64,000 bases of DNA from Rhizobium leguminosarum. GTDB lineage: Bacteria; Pseudomonadota; Alphaproteobacteria; Rhizobiales; Rhizobiaceae. The notes under the pieces were generated by a model. The model was not told the DNA's origin and did no database searches. It saw nothing but the letters and a program-made list of their open reading frames with translations. The stretch spans positions 1-64,000 of the forward strand of contig NZ_LWBS01000033.1 of NCBI RefSeq assembly GCF_001652265.1. Reading direction: 5' to 3'. Below, one piece after another: positions 1 through 8,096 of this stretch. Position numbers and translations under genes: made by a program. Every line of letters begins with the position of its first letter. The first letter of the stretch is position 1.

Positions 1-154
1 CGATGTTTTGGGCCCGGTTTCAATCGTGAGCCCGTTTTTCCATCTTATCGGGGGCAACCACCCCTGCCAGCCATCACTCTTGAAAATGGTCTGGGGTGAT
101 CGCGCCGCGATTACCCCATGTTTTGCGATAACGACATGCGTAAAAGCAAGGACC

Positions 155-196
155 TAAAGCGCGAGGAGCGAATCTGAAAGATCGCGACGCGCTTTA
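155..196. repeat. Palindromic intergenic repeat, copy 1 of 2
   Basis: The ends TAAAGCGCG and CGCGCTTTA are complementary and enclose GAATCTGAAAGATCG. A near-identical element lies at 25036-25079, so this is a dispersed repeat. The rest of bases 1-256 holds no reading frame that I believe; it is the downstream flank of the cupin gene on the minus strand. Confidence 0.7.
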
Positions 197-256
197 ACAT
201 AACCGACGAAGGAACGCATGATGTCGTCCGAAAAACCGCATCACGCGCTCACGCCT

Positions 257-724
257 TCACGCCGCGAGAATGGTGATCCCGTAGGCATTGGCGGCCGCCG
301 TCATGCGGGCGATGGTTTCCGCCGAAGGGCTGGCCTTCGGTGGCTCAGTCGTGCCTTCCGCTTCGATGAACTCGGCCATGTCCCGATCGACGACCGCGGA
401 AAAGACCACGGGGACGGTTCCGCGGTTGGAATAGCCGTGCACCATGAAGGGCGGGATGGTGACGATGTCGCCGGCGCTGGCCTCGATCTCTTCGGGGCCG
501 CTGTCGCTCAGGCGCCAGATCGTCAGGTTTCCCTCGAGGATGCGGAACACTTCGGGGCTCGCATGCGCATGTTTCGGCGTCCGGCTGCCTGATGGCACGG
601 TGACGTCGAAGATATTGAGCCAGGTTCCGCTGATTCTAAGCCGCCGCTCGACCCGGTCGCCGAGGACGAAATACCGCTTGGCCTCATCGCCCGCAGGCAT
701 TTTCACAAATGAGTTGGACATCAT
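257..724 (-). CDS. Small cupin-domain protein
   Basis: The 155-residue product is a single small beta-barrel. The first cupin motif, with HAHASPE and a Gly about nine residues later (residues about 50-70), supplies the usual His/His/Glu metal ligands. A second half follows, with ASAGDIVTIPPFMVHGYSN, whose His is the fourth ligand. Single-domain cupins of this length are often dioxygenases, isomerases or sugar-binding proteins, and the substrate cannot be read from the sequence. The gene starts with ATGATG, so translation could begin at 724 or 721, just after an AGAGAC-like ribosome site. No partner gene is adjacent on the same strand. The family is clear; the role is unknown. Confidence 0.85.
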   Translation of the reverse strand: MMSNSFVKMPAGDEAKRYFVLGDRVERRLRISGTWLNIFDVTVPSGSRTPKHAHASPEVFRILEGNLTIWRLSDSGPEEIEASAGDIVTIPPFMVHGYSNRGTVPVVFSAVVDRDMAEFIEAEGTTEPPKASPSAETIARMTAAANAYGITILAA

Positions 725-1168
725 GTCTCTTTCTTTTTCTTACAGGGCTTCTTCTTATGGGCTTTTTCTTGCGGGCGCAGCCGTTAGACCTTTGCAACGT
801 CTTTGACAACCCGCCCTGTTGTTGAGGGTAACATCGCCGAGCGCTTTCAAAGAAGCGCGCTATATCGGCCGAAGCGCTGAACAAACGGCTCCGTTGCCAG
901 GGGTTCAGCGCCGCTCGCGCGCCACTGCGTCACGAGACTGTCGAGGCCGATATCGGTACTTCGCAGGGTTTCCGCAAGGTCCGCCAATGCCACATCAGCT
1001 ATGCGGAAATGACGGAGGCCGGAGGGTTTCGAAAGGTTCTGCGCCTGTAATACCGCCGACACAGAAGGGGTGCATAGAACGCGGCGGCTGTTCTTGGCCT
1101 TCCCTGGGGCCGTCCTTCCACGCCGTTCCGGCATTCATATTGATCATTCACATTGATGGAGCGCATCC
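725..1168. other. Intergenic region of about 440 bp between divergent genes
   Basis: This space separates the minus-strand cupin gene from the plus-strand isomerase gene and must hold both promoters. Frames of 66-127 codons cross it on both strands, but none has a ribosome site, a recognisable domain or a typical composition. The minus-strand frame 847-1134 has a reasonable-looking C-terminal half (ADVALADLAETL...) and could be a gene remnant, but I cannot name it. Confidence 0.5.
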
Positions 1169-1987
1169 ATGTCCTCTCTTCCCGTCGTCGGCGCCGCCAT
1201 GACGCTCGATGAAGTCGAACTTCACCGCGACTGGCTCTTCGAAAAGTCCCGCGATCTCGAATTGCAGACCTTCATCGATGCCGAGGTTTTAAACGGCGAC
1301 TGGGTGCCGCTTGCCGCCCGCGCTAGGCGGCTTCTCGACGGTCATGGCGGCCGCCTCGGCATTCACGGCCCGTTCTGGGGCTTCACCATCGCCTCGGAAG
1401 ATCCGGATATCCGCGCCATCGTCACCCGGCGCCTGCTGCAGGGCCTCGATGTCTGCACCGCCATCGGCGCGACCCATATGGTCATCCACAGCCCTTATAC
1501 GTCCTGGTCCTACAACAATCTCGACGACAATGCCGGCGCCCGCGAAGCCTTGGCCGAGCGCACGCACATGACCCTGCGCGACGCCGTCAGGCGCGCCGAG
1601 GATATCGGCTGCACCATGGTCATCGAGAACATCGAGGACAAGGATCCGCATATTCGCGTGGCGCTTGCCGAAAGCTTCAACTCGCCTGCCGTCGCCGTCT
1701 CGATCGATACCGGCCACGCCCATTATGCCCATGGCTATACCGGTGCGCCGCCGGTCGATTATTACGTCAAGGCCGCCGGCAATCGCCTCCAGCATGTCCA
1801 CTTGCAGGATGCCGACGGATATGCCGACCGCCACTGGAGCCTCGGCGAAGGCACGATCCGCTGGCATGCCGTCTTTAGCGCCCTTGCCAAACTCGAAAGC
1901 AACCCGCGCCTCATCATCGAGATCAAGGACAAGTCGAAGATCCCGGCATCTGCTGCCTATCTCGCTTCGATCGGCGTGGCCGAATAA
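1169..1987 (+). CDS. Sugar phosphate isomerase/epimerase, xylose-isomerase-like TIM barrel
   Basis: The 272-residue product has the signature strands of the AP-endonuclease-2/xylose-isomerase TIM-barrel family. Likely metal ligands are Glu153 in VIENIED, Asp180 and His183 in DTGHAHY, the His residues in HVHLQDAD (about 209-211) and Glu251 in LIIEIKD. Family members isomerise or epimerise sugars, inositols or hydroxypyruvate-type compounds, mostly in the cytoplasm. No transporter or dehydrogenase of an evident sugar pathway is attached; the next gene, a zinc dehydrogenase, is convergent with it. The substrate is therefore open. The start is the ATG after GGAGCGCATCC. Confidence 0.85.
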   Translation: MSSLPVVGAAMTLDEVELHRDWLFEKSRDLELQTFIDAEVLNGDWVPLAARARRLLDGHGGRLGIHGPFWGFTIASEDPDIRAIVTRRLLQGLDVCTAIGATHMVIHSPYTSWSYNNLDDNAGAREALAERTHMTLRDAVRRAEDIGCTMVIENIEDKDPHIRVALAESFNSPAVAVSIDTGHAHYAHGYTGAPPVDYYVKAAGNRLQHVHLQDADGYADRHWSLGEGTIRWHAVFSALAKLESNPRLIIEIKDKSKIPASAAYLASIGVAE

Positions 1988-2053
1988 GTCCAGTTGCCCG
2001 TTCCGCTCTCCCTGGTTCCTGTGTTCGTCACAGGAGGGGAGGGCGGAGTTCGC

Positions 2054-3097
2054 TCATGAAAACCGGGTAATCACGCTGATCCCCGTGGCCTCAGCCTTGT
2101 CGAGCGCCATCAGCGCCGGCACGGCCTCCTCGAGGCTGATGCGGCGTCCGATCAGCTTCTGCGGCGCGATCTTTCCGGCCGAAAGCATCGACAGCATGGC
2201 ATCGTAGCGCCAGGCCTGCATGCCGTGGCTGCCGTAGATTTCCAGCTCGTGGCCGATCACCTGTGCCATCGGAATTTGCGGAGTCGCATGCTCGCCGAGC
2301 ATCAGCCCCACCTGAACATGCCGCCCGCGCCGGCGCAGGTTCTTGATCGAGTTGAAACAGGTGACGGGATGGCCGAGTGCATCGATCGAGACATGCGCGC
2401 CGCCCTTGGTGATCTCGCGCACCGCCTCCGCCACGTCGGCGACGCCTGACGCATTGACCGTCGCCACCGCCCCGCACTCCCGCGCAAAGGCGAGCTTCTC
2501 CTCGGATATATCGATGCCGATCGCATTCGCCCCGAGCGCGGTGGCGATCATGATCGCCGACAGCCCGACACCGCCGCAGCCATGCACGGCGATCCATTCG
2601 CCAGGCCCGGTGCGCGCCTGGTCGGCGACGGCGCGAAACGAGGTGGCGAAGCGGCAGCCGAGGCTTGCCGCCGTCGCATCGTCGATCGTATCGGGCAGGT
2701 GCACCAGATTGGTGTCGGCATAGTCGATCGCCACATATTCGGCAAACGACCCCCAATGGGTGAAGCCCGGCTGAAACTGGTTCGGGCAGACCTGCTGGTT
2801 GCCGGAATGGCACTCCCCACAATGGCCGCAGCCGGAAACGAAGGGCACGGTCACCCGGTCGCCCACCTTGAAACGCATGACACCACGGCCGGTGGCGACG
2901 ATCCTCCCGGCAAGCTCGTGTCCCGGCACATGCGGCAGGCGGATATCGGGGTCGTGCCCCATCCACCCGTGCCAGTCGCTGCGGCAGAGCCCGCTGGCCC
3001 CGACCGCTATGACGACGCCGTCGTCGGTTGGCGTCGGATCGGGCAGGGTGCGGATTTCGGGCGCCTGTTCGAAGGCTTCGTAGAACATGGCTTTCAT
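2054..3097 (-). CDS. Zinc-dependent alcohol dehydrogenase (MDR family)
   Basis: This 347-residue protein is a complete medium-chain dehydrogenase. The catalytic zinc ligands are Cys38 and His60-Glu61 (GHE). The structural zinc lobe has Cys90, Cys93, Cys96 and Cys104 (CGHCGEC...C). The Rossmann fold follows with GCGGVG at about residues 174-179 and an acidic residue after GANAIGID, which favours NAD over NADP. It would oxidise an alcohol or polyol to the carbonyl compound. The start has an AAGGAA site eight bases upstream. It is divergent from the aminotransferase gene, with about 250 bp between them. The substrate is not evident. Confidence 0.9.
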   Translation of the reverse strand: MKAMFYEAFEQAPEIRTLPDPTPTDDGVVIAVGASGLCRSDWHGWMGHDPDIRLPHVPGHELAGRIVATGRGVMRFKVGDRVTVPFVSGCGHCGECHSGNQQVCPNQFQPGFTHWGSFAEYVAIDYADTNLVHLPDTIDDATAASLGCRFATSFRAVADQARTGPGEWIAVHGCGGVGLSAIMIATALGANAIGIDISEEKLAFARECGAVATVNASGVADVAEAVREITKGGAHVSIDALGHPVTCFNSIKNLRRRGRHVQVGLMLGEHATPQIPMAQVIGHELEIYGSHGMQAWRYDAMLSMLSAGKIAPQKLIGRRISLEEAVPALMALDKAEATGISVITRFS

Positions 3098-3344
3098 CGA
3101 CGGTTTCCTTGCTGCTTATCCGCTGTTGCGCCCATCATCGCATGCTGCAGCCAGCCATTCCAACATTCCATTCCATCACTTTTGCTGATGCACCCATCGC
3201 TGAAGCCGCTGTTGCTGCGCACGAATATTGCGGCAGGATCTCATCCTCCGGCATTTTCTTGCTTCCGTGTTTCCGCGCGGGATTTGTCCTTGACCCGGCT
3301 TGCCGCCGTGGTTTTTGCTTTGCCGGCTTTATAGGGAGGGCAGC

Positions 3345-4232
3345 ATGGCCGTCGATACAACACCCCGTTCAACCACCTGGACTCATGTCGACGGTGATTG
3401 GCTCCCCGGCAATCCGCCGCTGATCGGGCCGACCTCGCATGCCATGTGGCTCGGCTCCACGGTCTTCGACGGTGCCCGCTGGTTCGACGGAATCGCGCCG
3501 GATCTCGATCTGCACTGCCAGCGCATCAACCGCTCGGCGCTCGCCATGGGCCTGAAGCCGGTGAAATCAGCCGAGGAGATTACCGCGCTTGCCTGGGAAG
3601 GCGTCGCGAAATTCGATGGCGCCACACCGATCTACATCAAGCCGATGTATTGGGGTGAACACGGTTCGCCGGGCAGCGTCGTCTCGGTTGATGGGGACTC
3701 GACCCGCTTCGCGCTCTGCCTGTTCGAGGCGCCGATGGGCGGCCATGGCGGCACCAGCCTCACCGTCTCGCCCTATCGCCGCCCGTCGCCGGAAACGGCG
3801 ATGACCGAGGCAAAGACCGGCTCGCTCTATCTAAACAGCGGCCGCATGATCGCCGAAGCGCGCAGCCGCGGCTTCGACAATGCGCTGGTGCGCGACCTGA
3901 ACGGCAACGTCGTCGAGACCGCCTCCTCGAACGTCTTCATGGTCAAGGACGGTGTGGTGATGACGCCCGCCGCCAACCGCACCTTCCTTGCCGGCATTAC
4001 GCGGGCCCGCGTCATCGGCTTGCTGCGCCAGGCCGGTTTCGACGTGCATGAAGCAACGCTCTCCGTCGAGGATTTCATGCAAGCCGACGAGATCTTCACC
4101 ACCGGCAACTATTCCAAAGTCGTCGGCGTCACCCGCCTCGACGGCCGCGACCTCCAGGAAGGCCCGGTCACCCGCAAGGCACTCGAACTCTACATGGACT
4201 GGGCCTTCGGCAGAAGCGAGAGTGAAGAGTGA
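3345..4232 (+). CDS. Class IV aminotransferase, branched-chain amino acid aminotransferase type
   Basis: The product is 295 residues when begun at the ATG at 3345, which follows AGGGAGGG; the upstream 15 codons of open frame lack a ribosome site. Fold-type IV features are visible: the PLP lysine in EAKTGSLYLNS, the cofactor-binding Glu in VVETASSNVF and the phosphate-binding TTGNYSKVV near the C-terminus. Enzymes of this type move amino groups between branched-chain amino acids and 2-oxoglutarate in the cytoplasm. Rhizobia carry several paralogues, so this may be a secondary copy or act on another amino acid; ilvE is not assigned. The gene stands alone, divergent from the dehydrogenase. Confidence 0.87.
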   Translation: MAVDTTPRSTTWTHVDGDWLPGNPPLIGPTSHAMWLGSTVFDGARWFDGIAPDLDLHCQRINRSALAMGLKPVKSAEEITALAWEGVAKFDGATPIYIKPMYWGEHGSPGSVVSVDGDSTRFALCLFEAPMGGHGGTSLTVSPYRRPSPETAMTEAKTGSLYLNSGRMIAEARSRGFDNALVRDLNGNVVETASSNVFMVKDGVVMTPAANRTFLAGITRARVIGLLRQAGFDVHEATLSVEDFMQADEIFTTGNYSKVVGVTRLDGRDLQEGPVTRKALELYMDWAFGRSESEE

Positions 4233-4240
4233 GAAGAGGT

Positions 4241-4279
4241 CCCGCAAAGCGGGAGCAATCGATCCAGTGAATCGATTGC
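4241..4279. repeat. Two adjacent hairpins in a convergent gene gap
   Basis: CCCGC-aaa-GCGGG is followed directly by GCAATCGAT and ATCGATTGC, nine-base arms around a seven-base loop. They lie between two convergent genes, the aminotransferase and the agmatinase, where they could end transcription in both directions. There is no T-run, so a dispersed palindromic repeat is an equally good reading. Confidence 0.55.
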
Positions 4280-4346
4280 AACGACGAACGCCCGGAGCGC
4301 AAGCGCAGGGCTGGCGCGGGTTAAGTGCAAACGCCGGCGCGGAATG

Positions 4347-5393
4347 TCAGCGTCCCTGAACTGATGGGCTGAACACCAGCAGGCTTAGAATTTCGAAGAG
4401 AACCTGAGCCCCCGCCTGGGCGGTGTTGGTGGTACTGTCATATTGCGGCGCGACTTCGACCACGTCACCACCGACGAAATTGATCCCCTTGAGACCCCGG
4501 AGCAGCTCGAGTGCTTCCCGGGTGGTGAGACCGCCGGGCTCGGGCGTTCCGGTGCCGGGGGCAAAGGCCGGGTCCAGGCTGTCGATATCGAAGGACAGAT
4601 AGGTCGGACCGTCGCCGACAATGCGTCGAGCCTTTTCGATGATGGCCGGAATGCCCATGCCGGAAATCTCCTCGGCATGAATGACGGTCATCCCGGATTC
4701 ATAGGAGAATTCCCAGAGATATTCGGAGGGACCTCGGATGCCGATCTGCACGGTGCGGGTCGGATTGAGAACGCCGTCCAGCACGGCGTTGCGCATGGGG
4801 CCGCCATGGTGGAACTTGCTCTGGTCGAAAGGACCGCCGGTATCGCAATGCGCGTCGATATGGATAAGACCGACCGGCTCCCGCGCCCCGACCGCTTTCA
4901 GGATTGGATGCGTGATGGAGTGATCACCGCCGACCGAGACTGGGATGACGCCCGCCCCGACGATCTTTGTGATGGCTGCCTCGATATTCTCATGGCATTG
5001 CTCCAGGCGATATCGGCTCGCAAACGGCACATCGCCGATATCGGCTGCACGCAGGTCATAGGCCGGGGCGCAATCCAGAACGTGGTGATAGGGTCCGATC
5101 CGCTCGATGCCGCGTACGGCCCGCGGTCCGAACCTTGATCCCGGCCGGTTGCTGACGCCGAGATCCATCGGGATGCCGACGACGGCGACTTGCAGATCAC
5201 CAAAATCGGGAGCGGCGAAGTTCACCTCCTTGTAGGGCAGGCTCGCAAAGGTCGATACGCCCGAATAGGGGGCCGCGCGCGTGCCGCCCCTGAAAATCTT
5301 CTCAGCCACCCGGCGGAATCGCGGATCGAAAAATTCGGCGCTATCTGCGAATTTCTTGCGCAGATCGTCGAGATGCTTCTTCAAATCAACCAT
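4347..5393 (-). CDS. speB: Agmatinase-family ureohydrolase
   Basis: This 348-residue enzyme has all the binuclear manganese ligands of the ureohydrolase family: His158 in GGDHS, Asp180, His182 and Asp184 in DAHCD, and Asp269 and Asp271 in SFDIDSLDP. Such enzymes hydrolyse agmatine to putrescine and urea, but close relatives act on guanidinobutyrate, guanidinopropionate or guanidine, and the sequence alone does not separate them. The length fits bacterial agmatinases with an N-terminal extension. It lies about 240 bp downstream of a LysR gene in the same orientation, which may regulate it. The start follows GAGGGACAAG. Confidence 0.85.
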   Translation of the reverse strand: MVDLKKHLDDLRKKFADSAEFFDPRFRRVAEKIFRGGTRAAPYSGVSTFASLPYKEVNFAAPDFGDLQVAVVGIPMDLGVSNRPGSRFGPRAVRGIERIGPYHHVLDCAPAYDLRAADIGDVPFASRYRLEQCHENIEAAITKIVGAGVIPVSVGGDHSITHPILKAVGAREPVGLIHIDAHCDTGGPFDQSKFHHGGPMRNAVLDGVLNPTRTVQIGIRGPSEYLWEFSYESGMTVIHAEEISGMGIPAIIEKARRIVGDGPTYLSFDIDSLDPAFAPGTGTPEPGGLTTREALELLRGLKGINFVGGDVVEVAPQYDSTTNTAQAGAQVLFEILSLLVFSPSVQGR

Positions 5394-5630
5394 GGTCTTG
5401 TCCCTCGTTTCTGCATTCAGTCTGACGGCGCGCCGCCCGGTTCACAGCTTCAACGCCGATAATCGTTGCGGTCGTGCCTGACCCGCCCATCCGTACACCG
5501 TCAGGGCGAAAATCGATTCTGACGTAAGGAATTATGCAGCCTTCATATCCCCCGAGAGCCGGGAGAGGATTAGCGGGAGAGGCAGCTTTATTGCGTGAAG
5601 GGCAGCCTCTTGCACCGAGGTTTGCGCCCC

Positions 5631-6533
5631 TCATGTCATCCACTTCCGATGCTCCGCAAATCTCTCCGCCAAGAGGTCGATGAACAGTCGCACCTTCGTC
5701 GGCAGATGGCTGCGGTTGGGATAGACGGCGTTGATATTGAATTCCACCGGCCGGTACTCCGGCAGGATCTTCACCAGCCGCCCTTCGGCGATATCGTCGA
5801 AAACGACGAAACTCGGCGCCAGGAAAATGCCCCTCCCGGTCAGCGTCAGGAAGCGCAGCATCTCGGCGCTGTTGGAGACGACGTTGCCGCTGATCTTGAC
5901 GCTCTCCTTGTTGCCCTCGCCATCCTCGAAGCGCCATTCGTCGCCATAGGGGTAATAGGCATATTGCAGGCAATTGTGATCGGCGACCTCGGCCGGCGTC
6001 TTCGGCATCGGATGGGTCTCGAAATAGGCCGGCGAGCAGACGAGCATATGGCGCCAGGGCGTCAGCTTGCGGGCGACGAGCGACGAATCCGGCGGCGGTA
6101 CGGTGCGCATCACCAGGTCGTAGCCATCCTCGATCATGTCGACCATCCGCTCGCCGACGCTGAAATCGAGTGAGATCGACGGATAGAGCTCCATATATTC
6201 GCTGACGACGGGCAGCAGGAAACGCACGATGGCGCTGCTGGTATAGACCTTCAGCGTGCCGCGCGGCGTCGTGCTCAGCGCGCCCGCCGTCCGGTCCGCC
6301 TCATCGAGTTCGGCCAGGATCTGCGACGAACGCTCATAATAATATTTGCCGGTTTCCGTCAGGCTGACCTTGCGCGTCGTGCGGTTGAGGAGGCGCACAC
6401 CGAGCCTGTCCTCCAGCGATTGCACGTGATTGCCGACCATGGTGACGGACATGTTGAGCCGGCGCGCGGCGGCGGAAAAACCACCGCATTCCACCACCCG
6501 GCCAAAGACTGTGAGGCTTGTCAGCCTATCCAT
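5631..6533 (-). CDS. LysR-family transcriptional regulator
   Basis: This 300-residue protein has the standard LysR plan. A winged helix-turn-helix occupies residues 1-60 (MDRLTSLTVFGRVVECGGFS...VRLLNRTTRKVSLTETG), a linker helix follows, and a periplasmic-binding-like effector domain fills residues 90-295. The sequence resembles the large subgroup close to AaeR/DmlR/CrgA. It is divergent from the efflux operon beginning at 6672, with 138 bp between start codons, and LysR proteins commonly control the divergent unit. Agmatinase downstream in the same direction is a second possible target. The inducer is unknown. Confidence 0.92.
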   Translation of the reverse strand: MDRLTSLTVFGRVVECGGFSAAARRLNMSVTMVGNHVQSLEDRLGVRLLNRTTRKVSLTETGKYYYERSSQILAELDEADRTAGALSTTPRGTLKVYTSSAIVRFLLPVVSEYMELYPSISLDFSVGERMVDMIEDGYDLVMRTVPPPDSSLVARKLTPWRHMLVCSPAYFETHPMPKTPAEVADHNCLQYAYYPYGDEWRFEDGEGNKESVKISGNVVSNSAEMLRFLTLTGRGIFLAPSFVVFDDIAEGRLVKILPEYRPVEFNINAVYPNRSHLPTKVRLFIDLLAERFAEHRKWMT

Positions 6534-6671
6534 ATTGCCCTCGGATTATCCGCTGAGAGTTGATGATCCTTCCCGATTTAAGCAGATTATCAAAATGAAT
6601 GTCAGGGTGCATTTTCCTTCGCATCGAACAGGGCCTCACAGAGAGGAGGCTAGGAGTGAAGGAGAAGGACG

Positions 6672-7958
6672 ATGGTCGAGTTACCCCACAGGCAAGTTTT
6701 CGAAAGTGCGAGGCAGGCCGAGCAGATCCTGGCCGAGGAAGCCGCCAGGGCGCCTTCCGCCGAGACGGCTCCTGTGCCGGCTGTCGAACCACCGGCCACC
6801 GAAGCACCGGTTGCGGAAACTCCCAAAAAGACCGGCCGCCGCATCTTCAAGCGCGCGGTCATTGCAGCGGCGCTGCTTGCCGGCGCCGCCTTCGCAGGCG
6901 ATTTCGGCTACCGCTACTGGACGGTCGGCCGCTTCATCGAATCCACCGACGATGCCTATGTGAAGGCCGATTACACCACTGTCGCCCCGAAGGTCGCCGG
7001 CTATATCAGCCAGGTGCTCGTCAACGACAATGACGCGGTCAAGGCCGGTCAGGTTCTCGCCCGCATCGACGACCGCGACTTCCAGGCCGCACTGTCGCAG
7101 GCGAAGGCCGATGTGAAGGCGGCCGAAGCCGCCATCACCAATATTGACGCCCAGATCTCGCTGCAGCAATCGGTGATCGAGCAGGCGAGGGCGACGATCG
7201 ATGCCTCGCAGGCCTCGCTCGATTTTGCCGTGTCCGACGCCGCCCGCTCGGCCCGCCTCATCACCAATGGCGCCGGCACCCAGTCTCGCGCCGAACAGAC
7301 CCAGTCGGCCCGCGACCAGGCCGCTGCCGCCGTCGAGCGCGACCGGGCAGCCCTCGTCACGGCTCAGAATAAGGTGCCGGTGCTTCAGACTGAGCGCGAA
7401 CAGACCGTCGCCCAGCGTGACCGTGCGGCAGCGGCCGCCCATCAGGCAGAGCTCAACCTCACCTATACCGACATCGTCGCCGCCGTTGACGGCACGGTCG
7501 GCGCCCGGTCTATCCGGGTCGGCCAATATGTCACCTCGGGCACGCAGCTGATGGCGGTCGTGCCGCTGCATGCCGTCTATGTCGTCGCCAATTTCAAGGA
7601 AACGCAGCTGACCTATATCAGCCCCGGCCAGTCAGTCGAAATCAAGGTCGACAGCTTTCCCGATATCGCGATCAAGGGTCATGTCGACAGCGTTTCGCCG
7701 GCAAGCGGCCTGGAATTCTCGCTGCTGCCGCCGGACAATGCCACCGGCAATTTCACCAAGATCGTCCAGCGCATTCCGGTCAAGATCGTCATCGACGACG
7801 AGGCTTTGAGCGGCTTGCTGCGCTCGGGCATGTCGGTCGAGCCCGAAATCGACACCAAGGCTGCGCAAACCCAAGCTGCCGAGACCAAGGTTGGCGAGAC
7901 CAAGCCTGCCCAAGCCCCTGGAACAGCCGGGGAGGGATTATCCAGCCACGCTGGATGA
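6672..7958 (+). CDS. HlyD/EmrA-family membrane fusion protein of an efflux pump
   Basis: The 428-residue product has a cytoplasmic Ala/Pro/Glu-rich head (1-55), one membrane segment (about 57-78), a biotinyl-lipoyl-like half (VAPKVAGYISQVLVNDND), a long coiled-coil hairpin rich in Ala, Gln and Asp (about 130-265), and the second lipoyl half and beta-barrel (AAVDGTVGARSIRVGQYV). This is the EmrA plan. It would span the periplasm and link the inner-membrane pump encoded next to a TolC-type channel. The C-terminal 35 residues are a low-complexity run of short AAQTQAAETK-like repeats. The start follows AAGGAGAAGGACG. The related R. etli pair is known as rmrAB; orthology was not tested. Confidence 0.92.
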   Translation: MVELPHRQVFESARQAEQILAEEAARAPSAETAPVPAVEPPATEAPVAETPKKTGRRIFKRAVIAAALLAGAAFAGDFGYRYWTVGRFIESTDDAYVKADYTTVAPKVAGYISQVLVNDNDAVKAGQVLARIDDRDFQAALSQAKADVKAAEAAITNIDAQISLQQSVIEQARATIDASQASLDFAVSDAARSARLITNGAGTQSRAEQTQSARDQAAAAVERDRAALVTAQNKVPVLQTEREQTVAQRDRAAAAAHQAELNLTYTDIVAAVDGTVGARSIRVGQYVTSGTQLMAVVPLHAVYVVANFKETQLTYISPGQSVEIKVDSFPDIAIKGHVDSVSPASGLEFSLLPPDNATGNFTKIVQRIPVKIVIDDEALSGLLRSGMSVEPEIDTKAAQTQAAETKVGETKPAQAPGTAGEGLSSHAG

Positions 7959-7980
7959 TCCTTCCCTTCTTCGCCCAATT

Positions 7981-8044
7981 ATCCCGATCATTCCTGAATG
8001 ATCCCGATCATTCCTGAATGATCCCGATCATTCCTGAATGATCA
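7981..8044. repeat. Three tandem 20-bp palindromic units between the pump genes
   Basis: The 20-bp unit ATCCCGATCATTCCTGAATG occurs three times without variation. Each contains the perfect inverted repeat GATCATTC-CT-GAATGATC (7986-8003, 8006-8023, 8026-8043). Another palindrome, ATCCAGC-cac-GCTGGAT (7940-7956), overlaps the end of the upstream gene. In RNA they would form three identical hairpins in the leader of the permease gene. Confidence 0.9.
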
Positions 8045-8096
8045 CCCGAACCCCGTCATGAGAAAGTTTTCCGCGAGAGCCGGAAGGAGACAAGCC

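Noticed and set aside
847..1134. Minus-strand frame of 95 codons upstream of the cupin gene
   Set aside because: The C-terminal half looks protein-like, but there is no ribosome site or family match. It could be a remnant, so I mention it only in the gap entry.
7981..8044. CRISPR array
   Set aside because: The units are directly adjacent with no spacers of unique sequence, only three are present, and there are no cas genes.
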